Source: an uncultured Eubacteriales bacterium
GTDB lineage: Bacteria; Bacillota; Clostridia; Oscillospirales; Oscillospiraceae
NCBI GenBank assembly: GCA_900549485.1
Contig: UROG01000006.1
Span: 9,031 to 73,030, forward strand
DNA length: 64,000 nt
Direction: 5' to 3'
A model generated the notes under the pieces. That model ran no database searches and was not told the origin of the DNA. It was given only the letters and a program-made list of their open reading frames with translations. This document shows, piece by piece, positions 23,975 through 32,890 of this stretch; positions within the stretch are counted from its first letter, which is position 1; each line of letters begins with the position of its first letter. The position numbers and the translations under genes are program-made.

Positions 23975-24493
23975 TTACAGAACATAATAGACGTAATTTT
24001 CTTTTCTCGGCTTCATTTTCGGCTCCTCATCAGGATATCCAAGGATGCAGTTGCCTATACCTATATAGTTGCCCTCGATCCCCCATTTTTTCAGAAGCGC
24101 TTTGCCTTCTTCCTTTTCAAAGACCTCATACGCACGGTTTATCCAGCAGGAGCCGAGACCAATCGCGTGCGCCGCATTCATAAGGTTGCCCATAACAAGG
24201 CTTCCGTCCTGCACGGCGAAGCGGCTGTCTGCTTCCGCAAGCACGACAAGCACGGTAGGCGCACCGTAAAACGGATCTGACGCGTCGCCCATGACCTCGG
24301 CATTGAGCTTTGACATATAGGCTATCTCATCCCTGTCCTGAACAGCGACTATTATCGCGCTCTGGAGGTTTTTACCGGAAGGCGCGCACACGCCCGCCTC
24401 AATTACGCTGTCCAGTTCTTCCCTTGTTATCTGCGCACTTTTATAGCGTCTGATGCTTCTGCGTTCAAGAATGTTTTTCAATGCGTTTTCCAT
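23975..24493 (-). CDS. Nitroreductase-family FMN protein
   Basis: A 172-residue nitroreductase. The N-terminal ILERRSIRRYKSAQIT and VCAPSGKNLQ bind FMN phosphate, with GSCWINRAYEVF and a C-terminal GYPDEEPKMKPR that are typical. Family members reduce nitro groups, quinones or flavins with NAD(P)H. AAGGAGAG is placed before the ATG at 24493. It lies 26 bases after the P-type ATPase-like gene, so co-transcription is likely, though a functional link is not obvious. Confidence 0.9.
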   Translation of the reverse strand: MENALKNILERRSIRRYKSAQITREELDSVIEAGVCAPSGKNLQSAIIVAVQDRDEIAYMSKLNAEVMGDASDPFYGAPTVLVVLAEADSRFAVQDGSLVMGNLMNAAHAIGLGSCWINRAYEVFEKEEGKALLKKWGIEGNYIGIGNCILGYPDEEPKMKPRKENYVYYVL

Positions 24494-24519
24494 TGTTTAG
24501 CTCTCCTTTATTTTCTTAA

Positions 24520-26529
24520 TTAAATATTCTGTTTTTCGCTTTCGCGGCTTATGCGGCTGTCCGTTTTCAGGATTCTGAATGAATTGCCCATAACAAAAAC
24601 CGCCGCCGCGACATCCGCAATAATGAGCGGGAAGGTACCGAACAGTCCCGCAGCGGCAAACAGCATCACAAGCACTTTTATTGAGAAAAAGGCTATTACA
24701 TTAAACAGGCATTTTCTCATTGTCTCCGATGCCGTGCCGACACATTCCGCAAGCTGCTCAAGGTCGTCCTTAAGCACGACCACATCCGCGCTCTTTTCCG
24801 CCGCCCGATTTCCGAGCGCGCCTATCGCTATCCCGACATCCGCCGCACCGAAAAGAGCCTTGTCTTCGCAGCCGCTGCAAACATAAGCGACATTATTGCC
24901 GCTGGAATTTGTATCGGTAAGATACTGCACAACGGAACATTTTTCGTCTGTTGAAAGCTCCGCCTTTACCATATCCATATTCAGGGAAGAGGCTATTCTT
25001 CTTGAGATCGATTGGAGATCTCCTGTCAGCATCACCATATTGCTTATTTTTTGCGCTCTGAGCGCTTCCATTGCGTCAAAGGCGTCTTCCCTGATCTTGT
25101 TTGAAAGCACTATATAGCCGCAATATTTGCCGTTTACCGCGACATGAACCGTTGTAACGCCGAGCCGCGACATTTTGCAGCTGACTCCGTATTCCTCGAG
25201 CAGCCCGGAATTGCCGACAAAGATATGCCGGCCTTTGACGGATACGCTCACCCCCCGGCAGGGTATCTCTTCCATGGCGAAGCTGTTTTTTTCAATACGC
25301 TCATAATTCGGACACGCAAGGCAAATCGAGCGCGCTATCGGATGGCTTGAATACTGCTCTGCCACGGCGGCAATCGAGAGAAGATCATACTCGCTCATAT
25401 TTTCGGCGTATATCTCCTCTATCGAGTACCTCTTCTCGGTGAGTGTACCCGTTTTATTGAAAATAAATGTCGTCGCCTTTGCGAGCTTTTCAAGGACGCC
25501 GCTTTTTTTGACGATAATGCCATGGGATGTGCACACCGCAATAGCGGAAATATACGCGGCGCCTATCGTATCCACAAGTATAAAGCAAAAAGACATTGCC
25601 GAGATAAGCATCCCCCGCCCTATCCATTTCTGCCATCCTCCGCCGCTCAAAAGCGGAACGGCGACGGCAAGCAGCACCCCGACAAGCGACGATACAATAA
25701 AGAAAATCTGTCCCAGCTTTTTTATAAGGCTCTCATTGGACGAGGTCGATGTGCAGGCATCAAAAATATAATTGCCCAGAACGGCGGCTTCCGATTCCGC
25801 CGGCGGACATTCAGCCTTGATATACAGAGTGCCGGTCATATTTATGCTCCCGGAAAAGACCCGTTCTCCCTCCTCCGCGCTCACGCTCTCCGATGCGCCG
25901 GTCAGCGGATAAAGCTCAACAAGGCTTTTCCCTTCGATAACTATGCCGTCAACGGGTATGGTATCGCCCTTTTTTACAACAATTATCTGGTTTTTCCTGA
26001 TTTTTTTTAGAGAAATCTTTTTATATCCCGCTTCCGTTTCAATAACGGCTTTCTTCGGCAGACAGATATCCAATTCCTCAACTATCCCGTCGATCCTGCG
26101 GTCTATTATTTTTTCTATCAGCCGGAGGATGCGGAAGCCGAGCATTATTGACGCGCTGTCGGCATAGTTGCCGGCGGCAGCGTCGGCAGTGCACAGCAAA
26201 ATGCACACCAGTTCCTCGCAGAATATCCGCCCGCCGATAAAGCAGTCAAATGCACTGAGAAAAACGCCCCACCCGGCAAGAAGAAACGCGGCCGCAAAAA
26301 GCGCAATATTCACCCCACCGTCTGCCTTATAAAAGAAAGCGAAAACAAGAACTGCAAAGGACAGTGCGATCGAGGCGCAGCCCGGAACATTCAGTTCGTA
26401 CCGATCCGATATGAACTGTTCAGGCAGCGGGATGTTCACCTTGACCTTCGGCACCCTTATATCCGGGATCTCAAGCTGTTTTATTCTGTTTATATCAATT
26501 ATCTTTTTGCCCGAAAGATGCCTATCCAT
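24520..26529 (-). CDS. P-type ATPase-like protein with substituted catalytic motifs (candidate pseudo-enzyme)
   Basis: A 669-residue protein with the full architecture of a heavy-metal P1B ATPase: membrane helices, actuator, P and N domains. The defining residues are changed. The phosphorylated Asp of DKTGT is Asn (N358, FNKTGTLTE, codon AAT at 25458-25456). The actuator TGES is TGAS (A212). The metal-site CPC is FCF around C315. GDGxND is CSGCED with Ser at 552. The nucleotide-site HP (SSHPIAR, H396) and the later TGD are kept. It could bind ATP but should not cycle through a phospho-intermediate. The frame is open throughout, arguing against a decaying pseudogene. It overlaps the VanZ-like gene by eight bases. 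A regulatory or scaffolding role is possible. Confidence 0.88.
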   Translation of the reverse strand: MDRHLSGKKIIDINRIKQLEIPDIRVPKVKVNIPLPEQFISDRYELNVPGCASIALSFAVLVFAFFYKADGGVNIALFAAAFLLAGWGVFLSAFDCFIGGRIFCEELVCILLCTADAAAGNYADSASIMLGFRILRLIEKIIDRRIDGIVEELDICLPKKAVIETEAGYKKISLKKIRKNQIIVVKKGDTIPVDGIVIEGKSLVELYPLTGASESVSAEEGERVFSGSINMTGTLYIKAECPPAESEAAVLGNYIFDACTSTSSNESLIKKLGQIFFIVSSLVGVLLAVAVPLLSGGGWQKWIGRGMLISAMSFCFILVDTIGAAYISAIAVCTSHGIIVKKSGVLEKLAKATTFIFNKTGTLTEKRYSIEEIYAENMSEYDLLSIAAVAEQYSSHPIARSICLACPNYERIEKNSFAMEEIPCRGVSVSVKGRHIFVGNSGLLEEYGVSCKMSRLGVTTVHVAVNGKYCGYIVLSNKIREDAFDAMEALRAQKISNMVMLTGDLQSISRRIASSLNMDMVKAELSTDEKCSVVQYLTDTNSSGNNVAYVCSGCEDKALFGAADVGIAIGALGNRAAEKSADVVVLKDDLEQLAECVGTASETMRKCLFNVIAFFSIKVLVMLFAAAGLFGTFPLIIADVAAAVFVMGNSFRILKTDSRISRESEKQNI

Positions 26530-26998
26530 TATCAGAATGTCCCGCTTTCCTTATTTTCAGTACATAACACGCAAGCACAAGCGCTATGCCGAGCGCCGCG
26601 CCCGCGCCGTCAATAAGAACATCCGCCGCCTGACATGACCGCCCCGGTACAAAAAGCTGATGAAACTCGTCTGAGCAGGCGTACATGACACACACTGCCG
26701 CGGATACTGCGCCGGAGCGCAAGAGTCTTTTCCGGCGGTCTATGTATAGCTCAGAAAAAAACATCTCCGAAGCCATACCCATGCACATAAACTCAACAAA
26801 ATGTGCACACTTTCTTATGTATTTCCCTGCGTTTCCCGCAATTTCAGGCAAAAAGCCGAGAAACGCTCTCAAGCGGTCAAGGAAACCGTCGCTCAGTTTC
26901 TGCGACTCATCGGCCGGCTGGGAAGAGAACACGAAAATCGCCGACATAACCGAAAGCAGCAGAAGAAGACGCAGAGCAAGCTTAAATTTATGTTCCAA
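26522..26998 (-). CDS. VanZ-family membrane protein
   Basis: About 158 residues from a TTG at 26998, which is six bases after AAAGGGGAG. An ATG at 27082 would add a less convincing N-terminus. There are four hydrophobic helices, with family marks FSSQPADESQ, KCAHFVEFMCMGM and SDEFHQLFVPGRSCQAADV. VanZ proteins are small membrane proteins of unclear biochemical role, named for teicoplanin resistance. The gene overlaps the P-type ATPase-like gene downstream, so the two are translationally linked. Confidence 0.85.
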   Translation of the reverse strand: MEHKFKLALRLLLLLSVMSAIFVFSSQPADESQKLSDGFLDRLRAFLGFLPEIAGNAGKYIRKCAHFVEFMCMGMASEMFFSELYIDRRKRLLRSGAVSAAVCVMYACSDEFHQLFVPGRSCQAADVLIDGAGAALGIALVLACYVLKIRKAGHSDNG

Positions 26999-27173
26999 AC
27001 CAAACTCCCCTTTCCTCTGCCGGTCAAATATACCGCAGCAAACAAAAAAACGCGAAAGCGCGGACAGTTCACGCCGCTGCATAAAACGGCAGTGTTCCGT
27101 ATGTTCTGACGCTATCTTTATATTATACACAATTTCTCCGGCTCATTCAAGTCTTACAAAAGGCGGGGACGGC

Positions 27174-27215
27174 GAAAAAAATAATGCGGCGGGAAAACTC
27201 CCGTTCGCATTATTT
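27174..27215 (-). terminator. Intrinsic terminator after the BlaI-family gene
   Basis: On the minus strand a stem (27199-27214 with 27179-27193; AATAATGCG/CGCATTATT core) is followed by a U-run, seen as AAAAAAA near 27174-27180. It lies 20 bases after the regulator's stop, separating it from the VanZ-like gene. Confidence 0.75.
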
Positions 27216-27234
27216 CCAACACAACAGAAAACAA

Positions 27235-27615
27235 TTATTTTGAAAGCTCTTTTTTACGCTCTTCAAGCATCTTTTCAAGCTGATCAATAAGCTCAAGCGT
27301 TATGCCGTCGCTTTTGATAAGTGCAGAGAAAATGCTGGGAAGCCCGTCCTTGCCGCAGTAGGCAAGTATCTTCGAGCAATAGTACTCTTCGCCGCTGATA
27401 TTGGCGGCATATACACGCCCGTAGGTCTTTCCGCTCTTGGCAAAGCCTGCTTCGACAATAGCGTTCTTTTTCATAAGTCCATTAAGGAGTATATGAATAG
27501 AGCTGTCTTTCCAGGTCTTGTCACTTGAACATTTCAAAATCTCGCCTCTTGTAAGAGGTTTGTTTTCTTTCCAAATCACATTCATGATTTCAAGTTCGCT
27601 TTTTGTAAGTTCCAT
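27235..27615 (-). CDS. BlaI/MecI/CopY-family transcriptional repressor
   Basis: A 126-residue winged-helix protein of the Penicillinase_R family (MELTKSELEIMNVIWKENKP, TRGEILKCSSDKTWKDSSIH, LLNGLMKKNAIVEAG). Such repressors bind inverted TACA/TGTA-like operators and are released by proteolysis (BlaI/MecI) or by copper (CopY). It has no BlaR-type sensor partner nearby, and the C-terminal CxC metal pair of CopY is absent. A pair of inverted ATTATACACTAT elements lies upstream. Its targets may be the adjacent VanZ and ATPase-like genes or itself. Confidence 0.88.
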   Translation of the reverse strand: MELTKSELEIMNVIWKENKPLTRGEILKCSSDKTWKDSSIHILLNGLMKKNAIVEAGFAKSGKTYGRVYAANISGEEYYCSKILAYCGKDGLPSIFSALIKSDGITLELIDQLEKMLEERKKELSK

Positions 27616-27688
27616 AGTTATCTCAACCCCATGTCATCAGAAATTCATTCTCTTCTTTCTATTGTGTTTCTTTTGTTTATCGTTATCT

Positions 27689-27786
27689 ATTATACACTAT
27701 ATTTATTCTTTTATCAATAGTTTCCCCTGTGAAATTTAAAAAACTTTTAAGCATTTTATTTATACAAAAAGTTAATAGTGTATAAT
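27689..27786. promoter_or_regulatory. Pair of inverted 12-bp elements upstream of the BlaI-family gene
   Basis: ATTATACACTAT at 27689-27700 and its exact reverse complement at 27775-27786, 74 bp apart. They sit in the A/T-rich gap between the regulator and the DUF554 gene. The TACACTA core resembles BlaI/CopY operators, so these may be two regulator sites. This is inference. Confidence 0.45.
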
Positions 27787-27865
27787 TATTTTGCCATAAA
27801 TTGTAAAGTATACTGGTATCCGCAAAAGCCGGATTTCAAGCCAACGATCAATGTGCGTCCCGCTG

Positions 27866-28576
27866 TCACGAGAGGATACCCAACAGCCTCGCTGCCGGCA
27901 AGAGAATGACAGGCATAAATATTGACGGGAGCATGTCCCCTATTCTTATGCGCTCGTTTTTCAGCTCAAGCATATTTATTGCCATACCGATAAATACCGG
28001 TCCGCCCGCCGCAGACATCTCGGTTATTACGTCCTGCGTTAGGAACGGCTGCGCCACGCCTGCAAGCAGAGTTATCGCCCCCTGAAAAATAAATATCGGG
28101 ATTGCGGAAAAAATCACCCCCGGACCAATGGCCGCCGAAAACGCAATAGAGCTTGTAAAGTCCATAACACTTTTTGTAAACAGAATACTGTAATCCTTAT
28201 TGAGTCCGGCCTGTATCGAGCCGAGTATCGCCATCGTACCTATGCCGAAAAGCAAAGTTGCCGTAACAAACGCGTCTCCGAAGCGTCCTTTTGCAAGACC
28301 GGTTTTTTCAAGCTTTTCCTTTAGCCGGTCGCCCGCGCTGTTGATCTTTTCATCCAGTCTGAGTGCGGTACCGAATATGGTGCCGAGGACGCAGCATATC
28401 ACCACGACAAGGATGCTGTTCGTGCCGGCCGCTCCCTGAATACCTATAATGGCGGTTATCATAGCCATGCATGCCATTATGCCCTTTGTATACCGCTCAT
28501 TAATTCTGTTTCCGAAAACGCTCCCGATAATTCCGCCGAGAATAATCGCCGCGGCGTTGACGACTGTCGCTATCAT
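27866..28576 (-). CDS. DUF554 (YqgA-like) membrane protein
   Basis: A 236-residue polytopic membrane protein starting MIATVVNAAAIILGGIIGSV, with AGGAG seven bases upstream of the ATG at 28576. Features of the family are GIMACMAMITAIIGIQGA, VVICCVLGTIFGTALRLDE and FTKSVMDFTSSIAFSAAIGPGV. About seven hydrophobic helices are visible. The function is not established in any organism, and a transporter role is assumed. It appears monocistronic. Confidence 0.88.
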   Translation of the reverse strand: MIATVVNAAAIILGGIIGSVFGNRINERYTKGIMACMAMITAIIGIQGAAGTNSILVVVICCVLGTIFGTALRLDEKINSAGDRLKEKLEKTGLAKGRFGDAFVTATLLFGIGTMAILGSIQAGLNKDYSILFTKSVMDFTSSIAFSAAIGPGVIFSAIPIFIFQGAITLLAGVAQPFLTQDVITEMSAAGGPVFIGMAINMLELKNERIRIGDMLPSIFMPVILLPAARLLGILS

Positions 28577-28740
28577 CTGTCTCACTCCTATACCCAACAG
28601 CCGTATAATATTTTTCTTTTTTGTATTTGTCAATGGGTTTTCCGGAACGTACATAAAAGATTTACAAATTACGGCGCGGAGTATATAATTATTACCGACT
28701 GATTTCTTATGCTTTGCCAAACTGCCGGAGGAGGAAAAAT

Positions 28741-29325
28741 ATGCAGCCGAAGCTTTTTTTGACAGGTCCCTCGGGATGCGGAAAAACAACGATGATAAGA
28801 AACGCCCTCGGCGGCGCTCTGGCATGCGCCGGCGGTTTTATTACCGAGCGTGCCGTTGACGAAAACGGCTGCCTTGCAGGCTTTGATCTGCTTCCTGCCG
28901 GTGCGGCCTCCGGCCTGCCCGGCTTCACGGCTTCAATGTTTCTTGACTGCACATGTACTCCGCCGAAAGCGGACACCGAAGTCTTCAGGAAAGAGGCTGT
29001 GCGGCTGCTGAGCGAAGCGGAATATTATCCTTTCTCCGTCATTGACGAGTTTGGAGGCTTTGAGCTGCTTATTCCGGAATTTCGCGCCGCGCTTTCGGAT
29101 TTTTTGTCGTCTCCTTGTCCGTGTATCGGCGTTTTCAAGGATGCTGAGGACGGTGAAAGCCTCCGTCGCACTCTTGGTCTTACGGACAGGTTTCTTACAT
29201 GCAGACAGCAGATTTTAAGCGCTATGGACAATTTTGACGATATACTAATAGTCAAAACCACCGGACGCTATGACGACGCCGCTATAAGCGCCGTCAGCGA
29301 ATGGTGCAGAGAATATGCGGAATGA
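28741..29325 (+). CDS. THEP1-like P-loop nucleoside-triphosphatase
   Basis: A 194-residue P-loop protein. Walker A is GPSGCGKTTM near the N-terminus, a GFITERAV segment follows, and a Walker B-like stretch is VIDEFGGFEL. The pattern fits the THEP1/NTPase_1 family, which hydrolyses NTPs in vitro and has no settled physiological role. GGAGGAGG precedes the ATG at 28741. It is followed 95 bases later by the CsoR-family sensor. Confidence 0.75.
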   Translation: MQPKLFLTGPSGCGKTTMIRNALGGALACAGGFITERAVDENGCLAGFDLLPAGAASGLPGFTASMFLDCTCTPPKADTEVFRKEAVRLLSEAEYYPFSVIDEFGGFELLIPEFRAALSDFLSSPCPCIGVFKDAEDGESLRRTLGLTDRFLTCRQQILSAMDNFDDILIVKTTGRYDDAAISAVSEWCREYAE

Positions 29326-29420
29326 TCCGTCGTTCCGCCGCTGCGGTGCAGCGAAAAATAAAAAGCCCGCGAAAAGCAGGCTTTGAAAACAAATATCAGG
29401 TCAAATTGCGGAGGATACTT

Positions 29421-29753
29421 ATGCACATTCCCGAAGAAGAAATTATATGGCACGATCACGGCGACGGCGTTATGCACAGCCATTCGCACGGTCACACACA
29501 TACCCAGACGAAAGCCGTTATCAACAGGCTCTCCAGAGCCATCGGTCACCTTGAATCCGTCAAAAGAATGGTGGAATCCGGGCGCGACTGCACAGATGTC
29601 CTCCTCCAGCTCGCGGCGGTGCGTTCCGCCCTTAACAGCACGGCAAAGGTGATACTGAAAGACCATCTTGAGCACTGCATCTCCGACACCGAAGTCGATG
29701 CGGCGGGGCAGCTCAAAGCGCTGAACGAGGCGATCGACAAGTTCATGTCATAA
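29421..29753 (+). CDS. CsoR/FrmR/RcnR-family metal sensor with His-rich N-terminus
   Basis: A 110-residue all-helical DUF156 repressor. The Cu(I)-type triad is present with exact CsoR spacing: C in SGRDCTDVL, H 25 residues later and C 29 residues later (KDHLEHC). In addition, an N-terminal tail HDHGDGVMHSHSHGHTHTQT carries about eight histidines, as in nickel/cobalt sensors of the RcnR/InrS type. The ATG at 29421 follows GCGGAGG. No metal exporter is adjacent, so the target may lie elsewhere. The stop region overlaps the convergent yihY-like gene by 11 bases. Confidence 0.88.
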   Translation: MHIPEEEIIWHDHGDGVMHSHSHGHTHTQTKAVINRLSRAIGHLESVKRMVESGRDCTDVLLQLAAVRSALNSTAKVILKDHLEHCISDTEVDAAGQLKALNEAIDKFMS

Positions 29754-30618
29754 AGCCGCTCTTTCTGTTCCGCTGCTTCTTTCGTTCTTCGTCTATGGCA
29801 AACTCGACAAGTTCTTTGCGTGTGTCCCTTATCGCAATATTTATCGCCGCGCCGCAGCAGATAATAAGGCAGCAGTAGTAAAGCCACAGCATCAGCAGTA
29901 TCAAGGACGCAAGCGAGCCGTATACGAGAGAGTAACGGGCGGACTTTGAGATGAAAATGGCAAAAATATAGCTTGCCGCAACAAGCGCCGCCGTCGTGAT
30001 AAGGCTCCCAACAACGGTGCCGTACATATCGGTCTTTCTCTTGCAGCTTTCAAAGAGGCCGCAGATGAGGAAAAAGAAAATGCCGCCGAGAAGAATATAG
30101 CGCAGATATCTCCAGCTGCTGCTGATATCGAAGAACGGAATATATCTGTTTACGAGGTCAATAAAATTTTTGCCGGTAAACATTACGATTACCGCAAAAT
30201 AAATCGCCGCAAGCAGGACGACGGACAGCAGCAGGCTTATCAGGTAATCCCAGAGACCTCTGAATCTGTTGCCTCCCTGCATGTTCCCTATCGTGCCGCT
30301 GAGCGTCCTCACCGCGGCGGACGCCATGGTTATAAGAAGCATTATTCCGCCCATCATCATCGCCTGACTGTTGTTGCTTGCAACATATCCGACAAAATCC
30401 GTGATAAGCTTAATCGTATCATCGGCAAGCACGCCGTCCGCCATCTCAATAATGCGCATCAGGTTCTCATAGCTGTTTCCAAGCAGCGTATACAGGCAGA
30501 TCAGCAGCGGAAAAAACGTAAGCGTCATCTGGAAGGACAGAGCCGCCGCGCACACGGCCAGCCTGTCCCCTGTATAAAGGTTCATGAAATTTTTTATAAA
30601 CACTTTGATCTTTTTCAT
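29743..30618 (-). CDS. YihY/UPF0761 (BrkB-like) family membrane protein
   Basis: A 291-residue integral membrane protein with about six hydrophobic helices. Family marks are AVCAAALSFQMTLTFFPLLI near the N-terminus and YGSLASLILLMLWLYYCCLI near the C-terminus. The ATG at 30618 is chosen (MKKIKVFIKNF), with only a weak GGAAG upstream. The old label ribonuclease BN is wrong for this family, and its function is unknown. It converges on the CsoR-family gene. Confidence 0.88.
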   Translation of the reverse strand: MKKIKVFIKNFMNLYTGDRLAVCAAALSFQMTLTFFPLLICLYTLLGNSYENLMRIIEMADGVLADDTIKLITDFVGYVASNNSQAMMMGGIMLLITMASAAVRTLSGTIGNMQGGNRFRGLWDYLISLLLSVVLLAAIYFAVIVMFTGKNFIDLVNRYIPFFDISSSWRYLRYILLGGIFFFLICGLFESCKRKTDMYGTVVGSLITTAALVAASYIFAIFISKSARYSLVYGSLASLILLMLWLYYCCLIICCGAAINIAIRDTRKELVEFAIDEERKKQRNRKSGFMT

Positions 30619-30639
30619 AACACCGCTTACTTCCGTAAC

Positions 30640-30682
30640 ATTCCCCCGCACAGGTCATGCTTGTGCGGGGGAATAATTTTTG
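30640..30682. terminator. Strong hairpin between ftsZ and the yihY-like gene
   Basis: Perfect 13-bp arms ATTCCCCCGCACA (30640-30652) and TGTGCGGGGGAAT (30662-30674), followed on the plus strand by AATTTTTG. It lies after ftsZ on the minus strand, where the U-run is missing. It may still end the cell-division transcript or protect its 3' end. Confidence 0.6.
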
Positions 30683-30721
30683 ATCAGATTATTCGCTTTA
30701 TTGTCTCCGGCTTTTGGAACA

Positions 30722-31945
30722 TCACTTTCCGTTGGCGTTGAAGATCTTGAAAATGCTGTCAAAAGGATCTTCTCCGGAAGCGTCATTGCTCTTCGCGTTC
30801 GCAGGGCGTTCGGCGGGGGTGACATTGAGCGGAGGAGGAGCGATCGTCGAGGCAGCTGCGGCAGAGGCGGCTTTTTCGGCTGCGCCGGTAAAGAGTCCCG
30901 TGCTTCTCTCTCTCGTCTGAACTGGCTTGATCACCGATGCAGAAGCGGCCGTGGAGCTGTCCGCCGAAAAAGCGGCGGATGTGACCGGAGATTCCTCAAA
31001 GCCGGTTGCAATAACGGTCACTCTTATCTCGTCCTGCATAGACTCGTCAAAGGTCGCGCCGAAAATAATATTGGCGTCGGGATGTGCCGCTTCCTGCACG
31101 AGGTTTGCGGCGGTTTCAACATCCTCAAGATCCATATCCTCTGAGCCGGTGATGTTGATGAGTACACCGCGTGCGCCGTTGATAGACGTCTCCATAAGCG
31201 GGCTTGCAACCGCCATTTTCGCGGCATCTTCAGCCTTGCCCTTGCCGGCGGCATGTCCGACGCCCATATGGGCAAAGCCGGCGTCCTTCATAATGCAGGT
31301 GACATCCGCAAAGTCAAGGTTGATAAATCCCGTATTCTTTATAAGGTCAGATATGCTTGTGACCGCCTGATGCAGAACATCGTCAGCTATCTCAAAGGCA
31401 TTTGCCAGAGTGACCTTCTGGTCGGTAGCATATTTGAGTCTGTCGTTCGGTATAATGAGCAGGGAATCTACCTTCCCGAGCAGCTCCTTGACGCCGGCGT
31501 TTGCCTGATCCATACGGCGCTTGCCTTCAAACTTGAAGGGTCTTGTAACGACGCCGACGGTAAGGATCCCCGCCTCACGGCAGATCTCTGCAACCGTAGG
31601 CGCGGCGCCTGTACCCGTTCCGCCGCCCATACCGGCAGTAATGAACACCATATCCGCATCTTCGATCGCCTTGGCGATATTGTTGCGGCTTTCCTCCGCC
31701 GAACGCTTGCCGACTTCGGGGTCCGAACCTGCGCCCTGTCCGTGAGTCATCTTCTCACCGATCTGGAGCTTCTGATTGGCATTGGAAATAGCAAGCGCCT
31801 GTTTATCCGTATTAATGGCAATGAACTCGACCCCCTGAGTGCCGGCTCTTACCATTCTGTTTACAACGTTGTTGCCGGCTCCGCCAACACCAACCACTTT
31901 TATTGTTACCACATTCTCCGGACCTGTCTCGGCTTTGAAGTCCAT
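30722..31945 (-). CDS. ftsZ: Cell division protein FtsZ
   Basis: A 407-residue tubulin-like GTPase that forms the Z ring. Visible are the GTP-binding motif [22 protein letters not shown] near the N-terminus and the T7-loop region. The C-terminal linker is Ala/Ser/Pro-rich. The extreme tail ([13 protein letters not shown]...) does not show the usual IPxFLRNR-type peptide that binds FtsA or SepF. GGGAGGC precedes the ATG, and a separate promoter lies 70 bases upstream. No ftsA is present in the cluster. Confidence 0.97.
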   Translation of the reverse strand: MDFKAETGPENVVTIKVVGVGGAGNNVVNRMVRAGTQGVEFIAINTDKQALAISNANQKLQIGEKMTHGQGAGSDPEVGKRSAEESRNNIAKAIEDADMVFITAGMGGGTGTGAAPTVAEICREAGILTVGVVTRPFKFEGKRRMDQANAGVKELLGKVDSLLIIPNDRLKYATDQKVTLANAFEIADDVLHQAVTSISDLIKNTGFINLDFADVTCIMKDAGFAHMGVGHAAGKGKAEDAAKMAVASPLMETSINGARGVLINITGSEDMDLEDVETAANLVQEAAHPDANIIFGATFDESMQDEIRVTVIATGFEESPVTSAAFSADSSTAASASVIKPVQTRERSTGLFTGAAEKAASAAAASTIAPPPLNVTPAERPANAKSNDASGEDPFDSIFKIFNANGK

Positions 31946-32013
31946 ATTTCTGCCTCCCTGTCTGATAAGTAAACCTTTTTCTGAGGTAATTATTCGATAA
32001 AATGTCGTTGTAT

Positions 32014-32042
32014 ATATTATTACATTTTTTCTCTTTGGTCAA
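32014..32042 (-). promoter_or_regulatory. Candidate ftsZ promoter
   Basis: Minus-strand TTGACC (32037-32042 complement), 17-bp spacer and TAATAT (32014-32019 complement), in the 147-bp gap between ftsQ and ftsZ. It would give ftsZ expression independent of the rest of the cluster. Confidence 0.6.
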
Positions 32043-32092
32043 TAGTTATTTGCATTTTTCGGATACAAATTGTAAACAAAATGTAACAACGT

Positions 32093-32872
32093 TCATTCTG
32101 ACATAAAATGCGCTGTCGTTCCGTCGGACAAATCAATAAGACCGACGTCTTCGGCGCCAAGCTTTGCGACAACGCTCACAAGCATGCCGAACTTATGCTC
32201 TGTTCCGGAGGAATTGCCTAATTTCACCGTATATCTTCCTGCGTAGCTCAGCTGAACATCATTCGTGTCCGTGATATCGACGAGTGAAATATATGAGGTC
32301 AGCCCTCTTTCCTGTATCTGGTAAAGCACCTCCGCCAGCTGCTCCACGACCGCAGTATCACCGTCGGCAGTTGTAAGCTGCTCACCTATCAGGAGTGTGC
32401 CGGGGCTTATTCCGGACACCTCAACAAGCTGTCCCGTTTCACCGTCCGCCGCTTTACCGAGAACCTTGCAGTTATGGTCAAGCGTCCATCTCTCGTCGCC
32501 AAGCTTGATATAGGCAAGGGCGGTACTCTCCACAACCTCGATAGTCACCTTGTTCGGGAGCTTTCTTACAACGCTCACCTCTTCAATATACGGCAGCTTT
32601 GCAAAAACCCTGCTGATCGCGGCAAAACGGTCAAAGAAAAAGAGGTTATCGCCCTGCTCGATATCTATAGCCCGTATGATCTCCTCATCCGTGTAATGCG
32701 TATTCCCCGTTACCTCTATATCCGATACGCGAAAGAAAACGCTCATCACAAAAATGGTCGCCACAATGACAACGATGAACATCAGCGGCGCGCTGATGCT
32801 GCTATGCCGTCTGGGTTTGATGAAGTCCCCGCGCTTGTCGGCGGGCGGCTGTGTCGAACGGTAATTTGCCAT
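32093..32872 (-). CDS. ftsQ: Cell division protein FtsQ/DivIB
   Basis: A 259-residue bitopic protein: a short basic cytoplasmic tail, one membrane helix (about residues 30-48), then an extracytoplasmic POTRA domain (RVSDIEVTGNTHYTDEEIIR) and FtsQ beta domain (LPNKVTIEVVES). It links early and late divisome parts through FtsL. It lies 18 bases after murA and before ftsZ, the usual place. The sequence is divergent, as is normal for the family. Confidence 0.9.
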   Translation of the reverse strand: MANYRSTQPPADKRGDFIKPRRHSSISAPLMFIVVIVATIFVMSVFFRVSDIEVTGNTHYTDEEIIRAIDIEQGDNLFFFDRFAAISRVFAKLPYIEEVSVVRKLPNKVTIEVVESTALAYIKLGDERWTLDHNCKVLGKAADGETGQLVEVSGISPGTLLIGEQLTTADGDTAVVEQLAEVLYQIQERGLTSYISLVDITDTNDVQLSYAGRYTVKLGNSSGTEHKFGMLVSVVAKLGAEDVGLIDLSDGTTAHFMSE

Positions 32873-32890
32873 GCTATGTCCTTTCAGTAC

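Noticed and set aside
29743..30618. Ribonuclease BN
   Set aside because: The YihY family was once mislabelled as RNase BN; the protein is polytopic and has no nuclease motif.
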